A stretch of 64,000 bases of DNA. Origin: RPQJ01 sp963754125. GTDB taxonomy: Bacteria; Pseudomonadota; Gammaproteobacteria; Steroidobacterales; Steroidobacteraceae. The notes beneath the pieces were generated by a model. The model saw only the letters and a program-made list of their open reading frames with translations. It had not been told where the DNA came from and did not search any database. This document shows, one piece after another, positions 44,804 through 54,003 of the stretch; the stretch's first letter is position 1, and each line of letters starts with the position of its first letter. The stretch is taken from positions 496,001-560,000 of the forward strand of contig CAVWEX010000002.1 in assembly GCA_963754125.1 (NCBI GenBank), read 5' to 3'. Position numbers and translations under genes: made by a program.

Positions 44804-46137
44804 GCACGCCCATCAGGCAATTCTTCAAGGAACACGGCATCTCGGAGGTCGAGGCGGTGCTGCCCGACATGGCGGGCATCGCGCGTGGCAAGGTGATGCC
44901 CGCGATGAAGTTCGCCGAGGACGAGGGCATGCGCATGCCCGAGAGCATCTTCCTGCAGACCGTCACCGGCGAGTACCCGGAGGACGATCGCGCCATCCAT
45001 CCGTCCGAGATCGACATCGTGCTGCGGGCCGATCCGTCCACGACGCGGGTCGTGCCCTGGGCCGCGGAGCCCACCGCGCAGGTGATCCACGACAGCTACT
45101 ACGCCGACGGCCGCCCCGTGACCATGGCCCCGCGCTACGTGCTGCGCAAGATGCTCGACCTCTACGCGCAGAAGGGCTGGAAGCCGATCGTCGCGCCCGA
45201 GCTCGAGTTCTACCTCGTCGAGCCCAACATCGACGCCGACTACCCGCTGAAGCCGCCGATCGGGCGCTCCGGGCGGCCGGAGGTCGGCCGACAGGCCTAC
45301 AGCATCGCCGCGGTGAACGAGTTCGATCCGCTGTTCGACGACATCTACGCGTTCTGCGAGGCGCAGGAGATCGAGATCGACACGCTGATCCACGAGGACG
45401 GCGCGGCGCAGATGGAGATCAACCTGATCCACGGCGACGCGATGTCGCTCGCCGACCAGGTGTTCATGTTCAAGCGCACGGCCCGCGAGGCCGCCTACCG
45501 TCACAAGATGTACGCGACGTTCATGGCGAAGCCGATGGCGCGCGAGCCGGGCAGCTCGATGCACATCCACCAGAGCGTCGTGGACATCAAGACCGGCAAG
45601 AACGTGTTCAGCGAGCCGGACGGCAGCCCGAGCCCGCTTTTCTTCTCGCACATCGCGGGACTGCAGAAGTACCTGCCCTCCGCGATGGCGCTGTTCGCGC
45701 CGAACGTCAACTCGTTCCGGCGCATCATCCTGAGGCACCTCGCGCCCATCAATACGCAGTGGGGCTACGACAACCGCACTGCCGGCCTGCGCGTGCCGAT
45801 CTCGAACGCGGAGGGCCGCCGCGTGGAGAACCGCCTCGGCGGCGCCGACGCCAACCCCTATCTCGCCCTCGCGGCCTCGCTCGCCTGCGGCTACCTCGGC
45901 ATGATGGAGGGACTGAAGCCGTCGGAGCCCGTGTCGGGCAGCGCCTACGACATGCCTTTCGGCCTGCCGCGCAGCCTGGAAGAGGCCGTGCGCCTGCTGC
46001 GCGACTGTCGCCCGCTGATCGAGCTGCTCGGCGAGCGCTTCGTGCTCGCCTACACGGCCGTGAAGGAAAGCGAGACCGACACGTTCCTGCAGGTGATCAG
46101 CTCCTGGGAGCGCGAGCACCTGCTGCTCAACGTCTGA
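44800..46137 (+). CDS. puuA: Glutamate-putrescine ligase, PuuA-like glutamine synthetase (copy 2)
   Basis: ATG 44800 overlaps the puuD stop. The 445-residue protein has GS motifs PELEFYLVEPN, AQMEINLIHGD, GSSMHIHQSV, NSFRRIILRHLAPIN and VENRLGGADANPYL. It is of the PuuA/SpuB type found beside spuC-like aminotransferases. It is coupled to puuD upstream and to the aminotransferase 11 bp downstream, so these form one operon. Confidence 0.92.
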   Translation: MSTPIRQFFKEHGISEVEAVLPDMAGIARGKVMPAMKFAEDEGMRMPESIFLQTVTGEYPEDDRAIHPSEIDIVLRADPSTTRVVPWAAEPTAQVIHDSYYADGRPVTMAPRYVLRKMLDLYAQKGWKPIVAPELEFYLVEPNIDADYPLKPPIGRSGRPEVGRQAYSIAAVNEFDPLFDDIYAFCEAQEIEIDTLIHEDGAAQMEINLIHGDAMSLADQVFMFKRTAREAAYRHKMYATFMAKPMAREPGSSMHIHQSVVDIKTGKNVFSEPDGSPSPLFFSHIAGLQKYLPSAMALFAPNVNSFRRIILRHLAPINTQWGYDNRTAGLRVPISNAEGRRVENRLGGADANPYLALAASLACGYLGMMEGLKPSEPVSGSAYDMPFGLPRSLEEAVRLLRDCRPLIELLGERFVLAYTAVKESETDTFLQVISSWEREHLLLNV

Positions 46138-46148
46138 GGCGGCCACTG

Positions 46149-47546
46149 ATGAGCACCACGGTCCCCTACGTCGCCGAACGGACCACCGAGGCCTGGCAGG
46201 CGCTCGACCGCCAGCACTACCTGCACCCGTTCACGGACTTCAAGTCCCTGCACGCGAAGGGCTCGCGGGTCATCGTCCGGGCGGAGGGCGTGTATCTCTA
46301 CGACTCGGAGGGCAACCGCATCCTCGACGGCATGGCGGGCCTGTGGTGCGTGAACCTGGGCTACGGTCGGCGCGAGCTCGCGGAGGCGGCCTACCGGCAG
46401 ATGCTCGAGCTGCCGTACTACAACAGCTTCTTCCAGACCGCCCACCCGCCTGTGATCGAGCTCGCCAAGCAGCTCGTGGACCTCTCGCCGCCGCAGTTCA
46501 ACCGCGTGTTCTTCACCGGCTCGGGCTCGGAGGGCAACGACACGGTGGTGCGCCTGGTGCGCCGCTACTGGGACCTGCAGGGCGAGCCCCGGCGCAAGGT
46601 GATCATCTCGCGGGTCAACGCCTACCACGGCAGCACCGTGGCCGGCGCGAGCCTCGGCGGCATGGCCTTCATGCACGAACAGGGCGGCCTGCCGATCCCC
46701 GACATCGTCCACATCCCGCAGCCGTACTGGTACGGCGAGGGCGGCGACCGCTCGCCGGCCGAGTTCGGGCTCGAGACGGCGCGGGCGCTGGAGCGGAAGA
46801 TCGAGGAACTCGGCGCCGACCGCGTCGCGGCCTTCATCGGCGAGCCGATCCAGGGCGCCGGCGGCGTGATCATCCCGCCGGATACGTACTGGCCCGAGAT
46901 CCAGCGGATCTGCGACCGGCACGGCATCCTGCTCGTGGCCGACGAGGTGATCTGTGGCTTCGGCCGCACCGGGCACTGGTTCGGCAGCGACCTCTACGGC
47001 ATCCGCCCCGACCTGATGACCGTGGCCAAGGGGCTGTCGTCGGGCTACCTGCCGATCGGCGGCGTGCTGGTCGCCGACCGCGTCGCGGACGTGCTGATCG
47101 ACAAGGGCGGCGAGTTCGCCCACGGCTACACCTACTCGGGGCACCCGGTCGCCTGTGCCGTCGCGAGCGTCAACCTGGCGCTCCTGCAGCAGGAGAATCT
47201 CGTCGCGCGCACGCGGGACGAGATGGGGCCCTACCTCGCGGCGAAGTGGCGCCAGCTCGCCGAGCACCCGCTGGTCGGCGAGGCGCGATCGGTGGGGCTC
47301 ATCGGCGCGCTCGAGCTCGTGCGCGACAAGGCCACGCGCCGCTTCTTCGACAAGCGCGGCGAGGTCGGCACGATCTGCCGCGACTTCTGCTTCCAGAACG
47401 GACTGATCATGCGCGCCGTCCGCGATACCCTGATCATCTCCCCGCCGCTGGTGATCAGCCGCGAGCAGGTCGACGAGCTGGCCGAAAAGGCCTGGCGCTG
47501 CCTGGATCTCACGCTCGAGCGCTGCCGGGCGGACGGGCGCATTTAA
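46149..47546 (+). CDS. spuC: Putrescine/polyamine-pyruvate aminotransferase (SpuC-like)
   Basis: This 465-residue class III aminotransferase starts at ATG 46149. The PLP lysine is Lys294 (TVAKGLSSGYLPIGG), with FIGEPIQGAGGVIIPP and ADEVICGFGRTG upstream. The N-terminal YLHPFTDFKSLHAKGS is typical of SpuC/YhxA-type putrescine or GABA transaminases. It moves the amino group of putrescine, or possibly GABA, to pyruvate. Position between puuA and potF supports a polyamine substrate. Confidence 0.9.
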   Translation: MSTTVPYVAERTTEAWQALDRQHYLHPFTDFKSLHAKGSRVIVRAEGVYLYDSEGNRILDGMAGLWCVNLGYGRRELAEAAYRQMLELPYYNSFFQTAHPPVIELAKQLVDLSPPQFNRVFFTGSGSEGNDTVVRLVRRYWDLQGEPRRKVIISRVNAYHGSTVAGASLGGMAFMHEQGGLPIPDIVHIPQPYWYGEGGDRSPAEFGLETARALERKIEELGADRVAAFIGEPIQGAGGVIIPPDTYWPEIQRICDRHGILLVADEVICGFGRTGHWFGSDLYGIRPDLMTVAKGLSSGYLPIGGVLVADRVADVLIDKGGEFAHGYTYSGHPVACAVASVNLALLQQENLVARTRDEMGPYLAAKWRQLAEHPLVGEARSVGLIGALELVRDKATRRFFDKRGEVGTICRDFCFQNGLIMRAVRDTLIISPPLVISREQVDELAEKAWRCLDLTLERCRADGRI

Positions 47547-47632
47547 CCGGCGGCGGTAGCGCTGTAAACTCCCGCATCCGCAGTGCGGGCTGCACCGCGC
47601 CCCCGGGTCAACCACGAGAGGAACGCAAGATC

Positions 47633-48784
47633 ATGAGTAACAGCATTCGCGCAGGGCTCGTCGGCCTGATCGCCGCCGCCACGCTGGTCGCGTGCGGAAA
47701 GAAGCCCGAGCCGGCGGCTTCCACCGACGCCGTGCAGGCGCCTGCCGCGCCGGCCGCGGAAGAGAAAGTCGTCAACGTCTACAACTGGTCGGACTACATC
47801 GACCCCGCGACGCTCGAGCAGTTCACGGCCGAGACGGGCATCAAGATCAACTACGACGTGTTCGACTCGAACGAGGTGCTCGAGACCAAGCTGCTCGCGG
47901 GCAAGACCGGCTACGACGTCGTCGTGCCGGGCGCGGCGTTCATGGAGCGCCAGATCAAGGCCGGCGTGTTCCGCAAGCTCGACCGCTCGCTGCTGCCGAA
48001 CTGGAGCAACCTCGATCCCGAGATCCTCCAGCGCGTCGCGCTGCACGACCCGGGCAACGAGTACGCGGTCAACCACATGTGGGGCACCACGGGCATCGGC
48101 TACAACGAGGGCAAGGTCAAGGCGATCGACCCGAACGCCCCGCTGGACAGCTGGGACCTCATCCTCGATCCCAAGCAGGTCGCCAAGTACAAGGACTGCG
48201 GCGTGTCCGTGCTCGACGCGCCCACCGAGATGCTGAAGGTGGTGCTGGCATGGAAGGGCAAGGACCCCAACAGCCAGGACCCCGCCGACCTGCAGATCGC
48301 CGAGGACGCCTTGATGGCGATCCGACCCTTCGTCCGCATGATCCACAGCTCGAACTACATCGACGCGCTCGCCAATGGCGAGATCTGCATCGCGGTGGGC
48401 TGGAGCGGCGACGTGCTGCAGGCGCGCGACCGCGCCGCCGAGGTCGGCCAGGGCGTGGTGATCGGGTTCTCCGTGCCGAAGGAAGGCACGATCATCTGGT
48501 TCGACATGTACGCGATCCCGGCCGACGCGCCGCACCCGAGCAATGCGCACGCCTTCATCAACTTCATGATGAAGCCCGAGGTGGCGGCCGCGAACTCGAA
48601 CTTCGTCAACTACGCGACCGGCAATGCAGCTTCGCTGCCGCTGGTGGACGAGGCGGTCCGCAACGACCCGGGCGTCTATCCGTCCACCGAGGTGAAGGCG
48701 AAGCTGTTCCCCGACCTCGCCAGCACCGACGAGTTCACGCGCCTCGTGAACCGCTCCTGGACGCGGTTCACCACGGGCCAGTAG
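47633..48784 (+). CDS. potF: Spermidine/putrescine-binding lipoprotein (PotF-like, copy 1)
   Basis: ATG 47633 starts a 383-residue ABC substrate-binding protein. The signal peptide ends LVACG, a lipobox, so it is anchored to the membrane rather than free in the periplasm as in E. coli. Binding-fold landmarks are VYNWSDYIDP, GYDVVVPGAAFMERQ, NHMWGTTGIGYN and NGEICIAVGWSGD. It is closely similar to the second copy 160 bp downstream. A terminator lies between the copies, so expression may differ. Confidence 0.93.
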   Translation: MSNSIRAGLVGLIAAATLVACGKKPEPAASTDAVQAPAAPAAEEKVVNVYNWSDYIDPATLEQFTAETGIKINYDVFDSNEVLETKLLAGKTGYDVVVPGAAFMERQIKAGVFRKLDRSLLPNWSNLDPEILQRVALHDPGNEYAVNHMWGTTGIGYNEGKVKAIDPNAPLDSWDLILDPKQVAKYKDCGVSVLDAPTEMLKVVLAWKGKDPNSQDPADLQIAEDALMAIRPFVRMIHSSNYIDALANGEICIAVGWSGDVLQARDRAAEVGQGVVIGFSVPKEGTIIWFDMYAIPADAPHPSNAHAFINFMMKPEVAAANSNFVNYATGNAASLPLVDEAVRNDPGVYPSTEVKAKLFPDLASTDEFTRLVNRSWTRFTTGQ

Positions 48785-48806
48785 CGCGGGTCGCCTGCCA
48801 GACCTC

Positions 48807-48836
48807 GGGGCGGCCGGGCGCAAGTCCGGCCGCCCC
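48807..48836 (+). terminator. Rho-independent terminator after the first potF
   Basis: An 11-bp GC stem (arms 48807-48817 and 48826-48836) with an 8-nt loop is followed by GTTCTCTTTT. It lies 23 bp after the potF copy-1 stop. It should reduce or end the puuD-puuA-spuC-potF transcript before the second potF. Confidence 0.85.
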
Positions 48837-48946
48837 GTTCTCTTTTGGGCGACCCCCCGATCTACACATTGCAGGGGCGCTGCGATAACCTCGCCTGATG
48901 TCGGCCGCCCCGCGGTGGCCCCAACGGACCGGCGCAGGGAGTCCCG

Positions 48947-50104
48947 ATGCGAGCACCCATCCAGGCGGTCATGCACGCGGCCGTGGCCACGCTGCTGTCG
49001 GCCCTCGTCCTTGCCGGCTGCGGGCGCAAGCCCGCCGAGCCGGCCGCGGACGCGGCGGCCGGTGCCGCGGCGGGCACCGAGGAAAAGGTCCTCAACGTCT
49101 ACAACTGGTCCGACTACATCGACCCGGCCGTGATCGAGGCTTTCCAGAAGGAAACCGGCATCACGGTGAGCTACGACGTCTTCGACTCGAACGAGGTGCT
49201 CGAGACGAAGCTGCTGACCGGCAATTCCGGCTACGACGTCGTGGTGCCGAGCGCCTACTTCCTCGAGCGCCAGGTCCAGGCCGGCGTGTTTCGCAAGCTC
49301 GACCGGTCGCTGCTGCCGAACCTCGGCAACCTCGATGCGGGGCTGCAGGCGCGCATCGCGGCCCACGACCCGGGCAACGAGCACGGCGTCATCTACATGT
49401 GGGGCACGACCGGCATCGGCTTCGATGCGGGCAAGGTCGCTGCAATCATGCCCGACGCGCCGACCGACTCCTGGGACCTCGTGTTCGACCCGGCCGTGGT
49501 CTCGAGATTCAAGGACTGCGGCGTCTCGTTCCTCGAGGACCCGACCGACATGGTGGGTACGGTGCTGCTCTGGCTGGGCAAGGACCCCAACAGCCAGTCC
49601 GAGGACGACCTCAAGCTCGCCGAGGAGGCCCTGCTCAAGGTCCGGCCCTACATCCGCACGATTCACAGCGCGCAGTACATCGAGGACCTCGCCAACGGCG
49701 AGGTGTGCATCGCGGTCGGCTACAGCGGCGACGTGCTGCAGGCGCGCGACCGGGCCGCGGAGGCGGGCAAGGAGATCGACATCCGCTTCGTGATCCCGAG
49801 CGAGGGTGCGCTCATGTGGTTCGACACGCTCGCCATCCCGGCCGATGCCGCGCACCCCGGCAACGCGCACGCGTTCATCAATTACCTGCTGCGCCCCGAG
49901 GTGGCGGCGGCGAACTCCAATTTCGTCAACTATGCGACCGCCAACACGGCCGCCCTCGGCCAGGTCAACGAGGACCTGCGCAACGACGCGGGGATCTACC
50001 CCACGCCCGAGGTGAAGGAGCGCCTGCATCCGAACCTCGCGAAATCCGCCGAGTTCACGCGCCTGTTGAACCGCGCGTGGACGAGGTTCGTCACCGGTCG
50101 CTGA
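48947..50104 (+). CDS. potF: Spermidine/putrescine-binding lipoprotein (PotF-like, copy 2)
   Basis: The 385-residue product starts at ATG 48947, with a lipobox LAGCG after the signal peptide. It shares VYNWSDYIDP, SYDVFDSNEVLETKLLTG and NGEVCIAVGYSGDVLQARD with copy 1, so the pair is a tandem duplication. It precedes potA-potB-potC by 60 bp and is probably the main receptor for that transporter. Differences from copy 1 (for example SAYFLERQ for GAAFMERQ) may tune ligand choice. Confidence 0.93.
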   Translation: MRAPIQAVMHAAVATLLSALVLAGCGRKPAEPAADAAAGAAAGTEEKVLNVYNWSDYIDPAVIEAFQKETGITVSYDVFDSNEVLETKLLTGNSGYDVVVPSAYFLERQVQAGVFRKLDRSLLPNLGNLDAGLQARIAAHDPGNEHGVIYMWGTTGIGFDAGKVAAIMPDAPTDSWDLVFDPAVVSRFKDCGVSFLEDPTDMVGTVLLWLGKDPNSQSEDDLKLAEEALLKVRPYIRTIHSAQYIEDLANGEVCIAVGYSGDVLQARDRAAEAGKEIDIRFVIPSEGALMWFDTLAIPADAAHPGNAHAFINYLLRPEVAAANSNFVNYATANTAALGQVNEDLRNDAGIYPTPEVKERLHPNLAKSAEFTRLLNRAWTRFVTGR

Positions 50105-50164
50105 CGCAGCCGCGCCCACCGCAGCCGGCAGCGCCCCGCTATCCGCCTTAACGCCCGGAGCCCC

Positions 50165-51310
50165 ATGGCCACCTCAGCCCGCGATCCGCAGCTCGCCTTC
50201 GAGCCCTGGAAAGACGCCGATGCCCAGCCCTACGTGCGCATCGAACGCGTCACCAAGAAGTTCGGCGATTTCATCGCCGTGGACGACGTCTCGCTCGGGA
50301 TCTACAAGAAGGAGATCTTCTGCCTGCTCGGGGCCTCCGGTTGCGGCAAGACCACGCTGCTCAGGATGCTGGCCGGATTCGAGCGCCCGACCGCCGGTCG
50401 CATCTTCATCGACGGCGTGGACATGACCGAGATCCCGCCGTACGAGCGGCCGGTCAACATGATGTTCCAGTCCTACGCGCTGTTCCCGCACATGACCGTG
50501 GAGCAGAACGTCGCCTTCGGGCTCAAGCAGGACCGCGTCGCGAAGGCCGAGATCGCGAAGCGCGTCGCCGACATGCTCGAGATGGTCAAGCTCGGCCAGT
50601 TCGGCAAGCGCAAGCCGCACCAGCTCTCCGGCGGCCAGCGCCAGCGCGTCGCGCTCGCCCGCGCGCTCGTCAAGAAGCCGAAGCTGCTGCTGCTCGACGA
50701 GCCGCTCGCGGCGCTCGACAAGAAGCTGCGCGAGCACACGCAGTTCGAGCTCATCAACATCCAGGAGACGCTCGGCGTGACCTTCATCGTGGTCACGCAC
50801 GACCAGGAGGAGGCGATGACGCTCTCGAGCCGCATCGGCCTGATGAACCACGGCGAGATCGTGCAGGTGGGCACGCCGACGGAGATCTACGAGTACCCGA
50901 ACTCGCGCTTCGTCTCGGAATTCATCGGCTCGGTGAACATGTTCGAGGGCCGGCTGGTGGAGGACGAGCCGTCCTTCGTGCGCATCGAGTCCGACGACCT
51001 CGAAGTGCCGATCTTCGTGGACCACGGCGTGAGTTCCGCGCCGGGCGCGACGGTCTGGGCGGCGATCCGCCCCGAGAAGATGCTCATGTCGCGCGAGCGG
51101 CCCGAGGGCGCCGACAACTGGACGCCGGCCAAGGTGCGCGACATCGCCTACATGGGAGACCTGTCGATCTACCTGCTGCTGCTGCCGTCGGGCAAGGTCG
51201 TGCGGGTCACCCAGCCGAACGTCTACCGCCACGCGGACGAGCGCATCACCTGGGACGAGCAGGTGTACCTGCACTGGTCGCCCTCGAGCCCGGTGGTGGT
51301 GACCAAGTGA
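50165..51310 (+). CDS. potA: Polyamine ABC transporter ATP-binding protein (PotA/PotG)
   Basis: The 381-residue ATPase has Walker A GASGCGKTT (about 56-64), signature LSGGQRQRVALARAL, Walker B LLLLDEPLAALDKK and the H-loop VVTHDQEEAM. A C-terminal TOBE domain follows. It powers putrescine/spermidine import with PotB, PotC and the PotF lipoproteins. The stop overlaps the next start (GTGA). Confidence 0.95.
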   Translation: MATSARDPQLAFEPWKDADAQPYVRIERVTKKFGDFIAVDDVSLGIYKKEIFCLLGASGCGKTTLLRMLAGFERPTAGRIFIDGVDMTEIPPYERPVNMMFQSYALFPHMTVEQNVAFGLKQDRVAKAEIAKRVADMLEMVKLGQFGKRKPHQLSGGQRQRVALARALVKKPKLLLLDEPLAALDKKLREHTQFELINIQETLGVTFIVVTHDQEEAMTLSSRIGLMNHGEIVQVGTPTEIYEYPNSRFVSEFIGSVNMFEGRLVEDEPSFVRIESDDLEVPIFVDHGVSSAPGATVWAAIRPEKMLMSRERPEGADNWTPAKVRDIAYMGDLSIYLLLLPSGKVVRVTQPNVYRHADERITWDEQVYLHWSPSSPVVVTK

Positions 51311-52224
51311 AGCTGCCCGACCTGAAGCGCTTCGGGCTGAGCGGCCGCGCCCTCGTCGCGGCCGTGCCGCAGTTCTGGCTGGCGCTGTTCTTCCTGATCC
51401 CGTTCGTGATCGTGCTCAAGATCGCCTTCTCGGACGCCCAGATCGCGATGCCGCCGTACCAGCCGCTGTTCGAGTGGGTGGGCGAGAAGGCCCTGCACAT
51501 CAAGCTCAACTTCGCCAACTTCGCCTTCCTGGTCGAGGACAACCTGTACTGGAAGGCCTATCTCAACTCCATCCTCGTCGCCGGGGTCTCGACCCTGATC
51601 TGCCTGCTGATCGGCTACCCGATGGCCTACGCCATCGCTCGAACGAGCCCCTCGACCCGCAACATCCTGCTGCTGCTCGTGATCCTGCCGTTCTGGACCT
51701 CGTTCCTGCTGCGCGTGTACGCGTGGATCGGGCTCCTGAAGAACAACGGCCTGATCAACAACGCGCTCATCGCGCTCGGCGTGATCGACCAGCCCATCCA
51801 GATGCTGCAGACCGACTTCGCGGTCTATGTCGGCATCGTCTACTCCTACCTGCCGTTCATGATCCTGCCGCTGTACGCCAACCTCGAGAAGATGGACCTC
51901 ACGCTGCTCGAGGCGGCGGCAGACCTCGGCTCCCGGCCGTGGGAGGCGTTCCTCAAGGTGACGTTGCCGCTGTCGATCCCGGGCATCATCGCGGGCTGCC
52001 TGCTGGTGTTCATCCCGGCGGTCGGGGAGTTCGTGATCCCGGCGCTGCTCGGCGACCCGGGCATGCTGATGATCGGCAAGGTGCTCTGGACCGAGTTCTT
52101 CAACAATCGCGACTGGCCGGTGGCGAGCGCCGTGGCGATCGCGCTGCTGCTGTTCCTCGTGATCCCGATCATGTTCTTCCAGCGCGCCCAGGACGCGGAG
52201 TCCTCGGCCGGGGGGCGGCGATGA
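51307..52224 (+). CDS. potB: Polyamine ABC transporter permease (PotB/PotH)
   Basis: GTG 51307 overlaps the potA stop. The 305-residue protein has six predicted membrane helices, starting with PQFWLALFFLIPFVIVLKI. The EAA loop reads LLEAAADLGSRPWEAFLKVTLP. It forms half of the import channel. Confidence 0.94.
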   Translation: MKLPDLKRFGLSGRALVAAVPQFWLALFFLIPFVIVLKIAFSDAQIAMPPYQPLFEWVGEKALHIKLNFANFAFLVEDNLYWKAYLNSILVAGVSTLICLLIGYPMAYAIARTSPSTRNILLLLVILPFWTSFLLRVYAWIGLLKNNGLINNALIALGVIDQPIQMLQTDFAVYVGIVYSYLPFMILPLYANLEKMDLTLLEAAADLGSRPWEAFLKVTLPLSIPGIIAGCLLVFIPAVGEFVIPALLGDPGMLMIGKVLWTEFFNNRDWPVASAVAIALLLFLVIPIMFFQRAQDAESSAGGRR

Positions 52225-53090
52225 GCGGCGGGCGTCCGTGGTTCCGCATGCTGGCGCTGGTGCTCGGCTTCGCGTTTCTCTACGTGCCGATCATCTCGCT
52301 GGTGGTGTTCTCCTTCAACGAGTCCAGGCTCGTGACCGTGTGGGGCGGATTCTCGACCAAGTGGTACGGGGCGCTGCTGCAGAACCAGCAGATCATCGAC
52401 GCGGCGCTGCTGAGCCTCAAGATCGCGGCCATCGCGGCGACGGTGGCGGTGGCGCTCGGCACCCTGACCGGCATGGCGCTCGCGCGCTTCGGGCCGTTCC
52501 GCGGGCGCACCCTGCTCTCCGGCATGGCGACCGCGCCGCTCGTCATGCCGGAAGTGATCACCGGCCTGTCGCTGCTGCTGCTGTTCGTGACGATGGAGCA
52601 GCTGATCGGCTGGCCGTCCGGGCGCGGCATGACCACCATCATCATCGCCCACATCACCTTCGCGATGGCGTTCGTGACGGTGGTGGTGCAGTCGCGGCTC
52701 GCGCAGCTCGACGAGTCGCTGGAGGAGGCCGCGCAGGACCTCGGCGCACGCCCCGTCAAGGTGTTCTTCCTCGTGACGCTGCCCATCATCTTCCCGGCGC
52801 TGCTGTCGGGCTGGCTGCTGGCCTTCACGCTGTCGCTCGACGACCTCGTGATCGCGAGCTTCGTGTCGGGCCCCGGGTCGAGCACGCTGCCGATGGTCGT
52901 ATTCTCGAAGGTCCGGCTGGGCGTGAGCCCCGACATCAACGCGCTCGCGACCATCCTGATCGCCGTCGTGGCGGTCGGCGTGGCGGTCACCGGCGTCGTC
53001 ATGGCACGCCAGCAGAAGCTGCGTGACCGCGACGCCCAGATGGCCCTCGCTGCGAACCAGCAGATGATCGAGAGTCTCAAGAAGGCCTGA
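52221..53090 (+). CDS. potC: Polyamine ABC transporter permease (PotC/PotI)
   Basis: ATG 52221 overlaps the potB stop as ATGA. The 289-residue protein has six predicted helices (LALVLGFAFLYVPIISLVVF first). The EAA loop reads LEEAAQDLGARPVKVFFLVTLP. It completes the PotA-B-C-F importer. Confidence 0.94.
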   Translation: MSGGRPWFRMLALVLGFAFLYVPIISLVVFSFNESRLVTVWGGFSTKWYGALLQNQQIIDAALLSLKIAAIAATVAVALGTLTGMALARFGPFRGRTLLSGMATAPLVMPEVITGLSLLLLFVTMEQLIGWPSGRGMTTIIIAHITFAMAFVTVVVQSRLAQLDESLEEAAQDLGARPVKVFFLVTLPIIFPALLSGWLLAFTLSLDDLVIASFVSGPGSSTLPMVVFSKVRLGVSPDINALATILIAVVAVGVAVTGVVMARQQKLRDRDAQMALAANQQMIESLKKA

Positions 53091-53093
53091 CGC

Positions 53094-53846
53094 ATGCAGG
53101 CTGCCCCGATCCTCGCGTTCGACGTCGGCGGCTCGTTCGTGAAGGCCGGACTGGTGGACGCGTCGGCGGGCCGGGTCGCGGGCGAGGTGCTGCGGCGTGC
53201 GACGCCGGCCGACGCGGCGCCCGAGGCGGTGCTGGACCTGCTCGCGGCGATGGCGCTCGAGCTGCCCTCGAGGGGTCCCGTCGGACTGGCCTTCCCGACG
53301 GTCGCCAAGCAGGGCGTCGCCTGGACCGCCGCCAACGTGGACAAGCGCTGGATCGGTACCCATGCGCAGTCGCTGCTCGAGGCGCGGATCGGCCGGCCGG
53401 TCGCCTTCCTGAACGATGCCGACGCAGCGGGCGTTGCGGAGATGACGCTCGGCGCCGGGCGCGCCCGCGGCGGCACGGTCATGGTGCTCACGCTCGGCAC
53501 GGGCATCGGCACGGCGATCTTCGTGGACGGGCGGCTGTTGCCCAACACGGAACTCGGGCACCTGGAGGTGCGCGGCGAGGAGGCCGAGCACCGCGCCTCG
53601 GCCCGGGTGCGCATGGATCGCGGCCTCGGGTGGCAGGAGTGGGCCGACGCCGTGAACGAGGTGCTGGCCGCCTATCACGCACTGCTGTGGCCCGACCTCT
53701 TCATCATTGGCGGTGGCGTGACCGAGAACTGGGAGCATTTCGGCCGGCTGCTCGTGAGCCGCGCGGAAATCGTGCCGGCGCACTTTGGCAACGACGCGGG
53801 CATCATCGGGGCGGCGATGGCGGCGTCGTCGATGGGCCCGTCGTGA
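53094..53846 (+). CDS. ppgK: Polyphosphate glucokinase (PPGK/ROK family)
   Basis: The 250-residue ROK-fold sugar kinase begins 3 bp after potC. Motifs are FDVGGSFVKAGLVD (phosphate 1), FLNDADAAGVAEM with the likely catalytic Asp, LTLGTGIGTAIF (phosphate 2) and NTELGHLEVRG. The TLGTGIGTA and ELGH forms are typical of strictly or partly polyphosphate-dependent glucokinases. It makes glucose-6-phosphate. Its placement after the polyamine transporter looks fortuitous but may mean co-transcription. Confidence 0.88.
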   Translation: MQAAPILAFDVGGSFVKAGLVDASAGRVAGEVLRRATPADAAPEAVLDLLAAMALELPSRGPVGLAFPTVAKQGVAWTAANVDKRWIGTHAQSLLEARIGRPVAFLNDADAAGVAEMTLGAGRARGGTVMVLTLGTGIGTAIFVDGRLLPNTELGHLEVRGEEAEHRASARVRMDRGLGWQEWADAVNEVLAAYHALLWPDLFIIGGGVTENWEHFGRLLVSRAEIVPAHFGNDAGIIGAAMAASSMGPS

Positions 53847-53868
53847 AGGTGGCGGCTTCGGTCGGGCC

Positions 53869-53981
53869 CAGCGGCTGTGGGGTGTGGGGTCGGGAGACAC
53901 GCCGTGAACCCATCCCTGGGGGCTCGCGCGCCGCGTCCCTGCGGCGCGACGGTCTCCCGAGCCCACACCCCACAGCCGCTG
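53869..53981. repeat. Long inverted repeat with 30-bp arms (REP/MITE-like)
   Basis: Arms 53869-53898 and 53952-53981 are complementary at 29 of 30 positions around a 53-bp GC-rich centre, which itself contains a smaller GCGCGCCGCG...CGCGGCGCG-type palindrome. It fills the 157-bp gap between ppgK and the aminotransferase. It could be a repetitive extragenic palindrome, a miniature transposable element or a terminator for the pot-ppgK unit. No second copy is visible in this window. Confidence 0.8.
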
Positions 53982-54003
53982 TGCCCTCGGACAGCGGCCA
54001 GCC

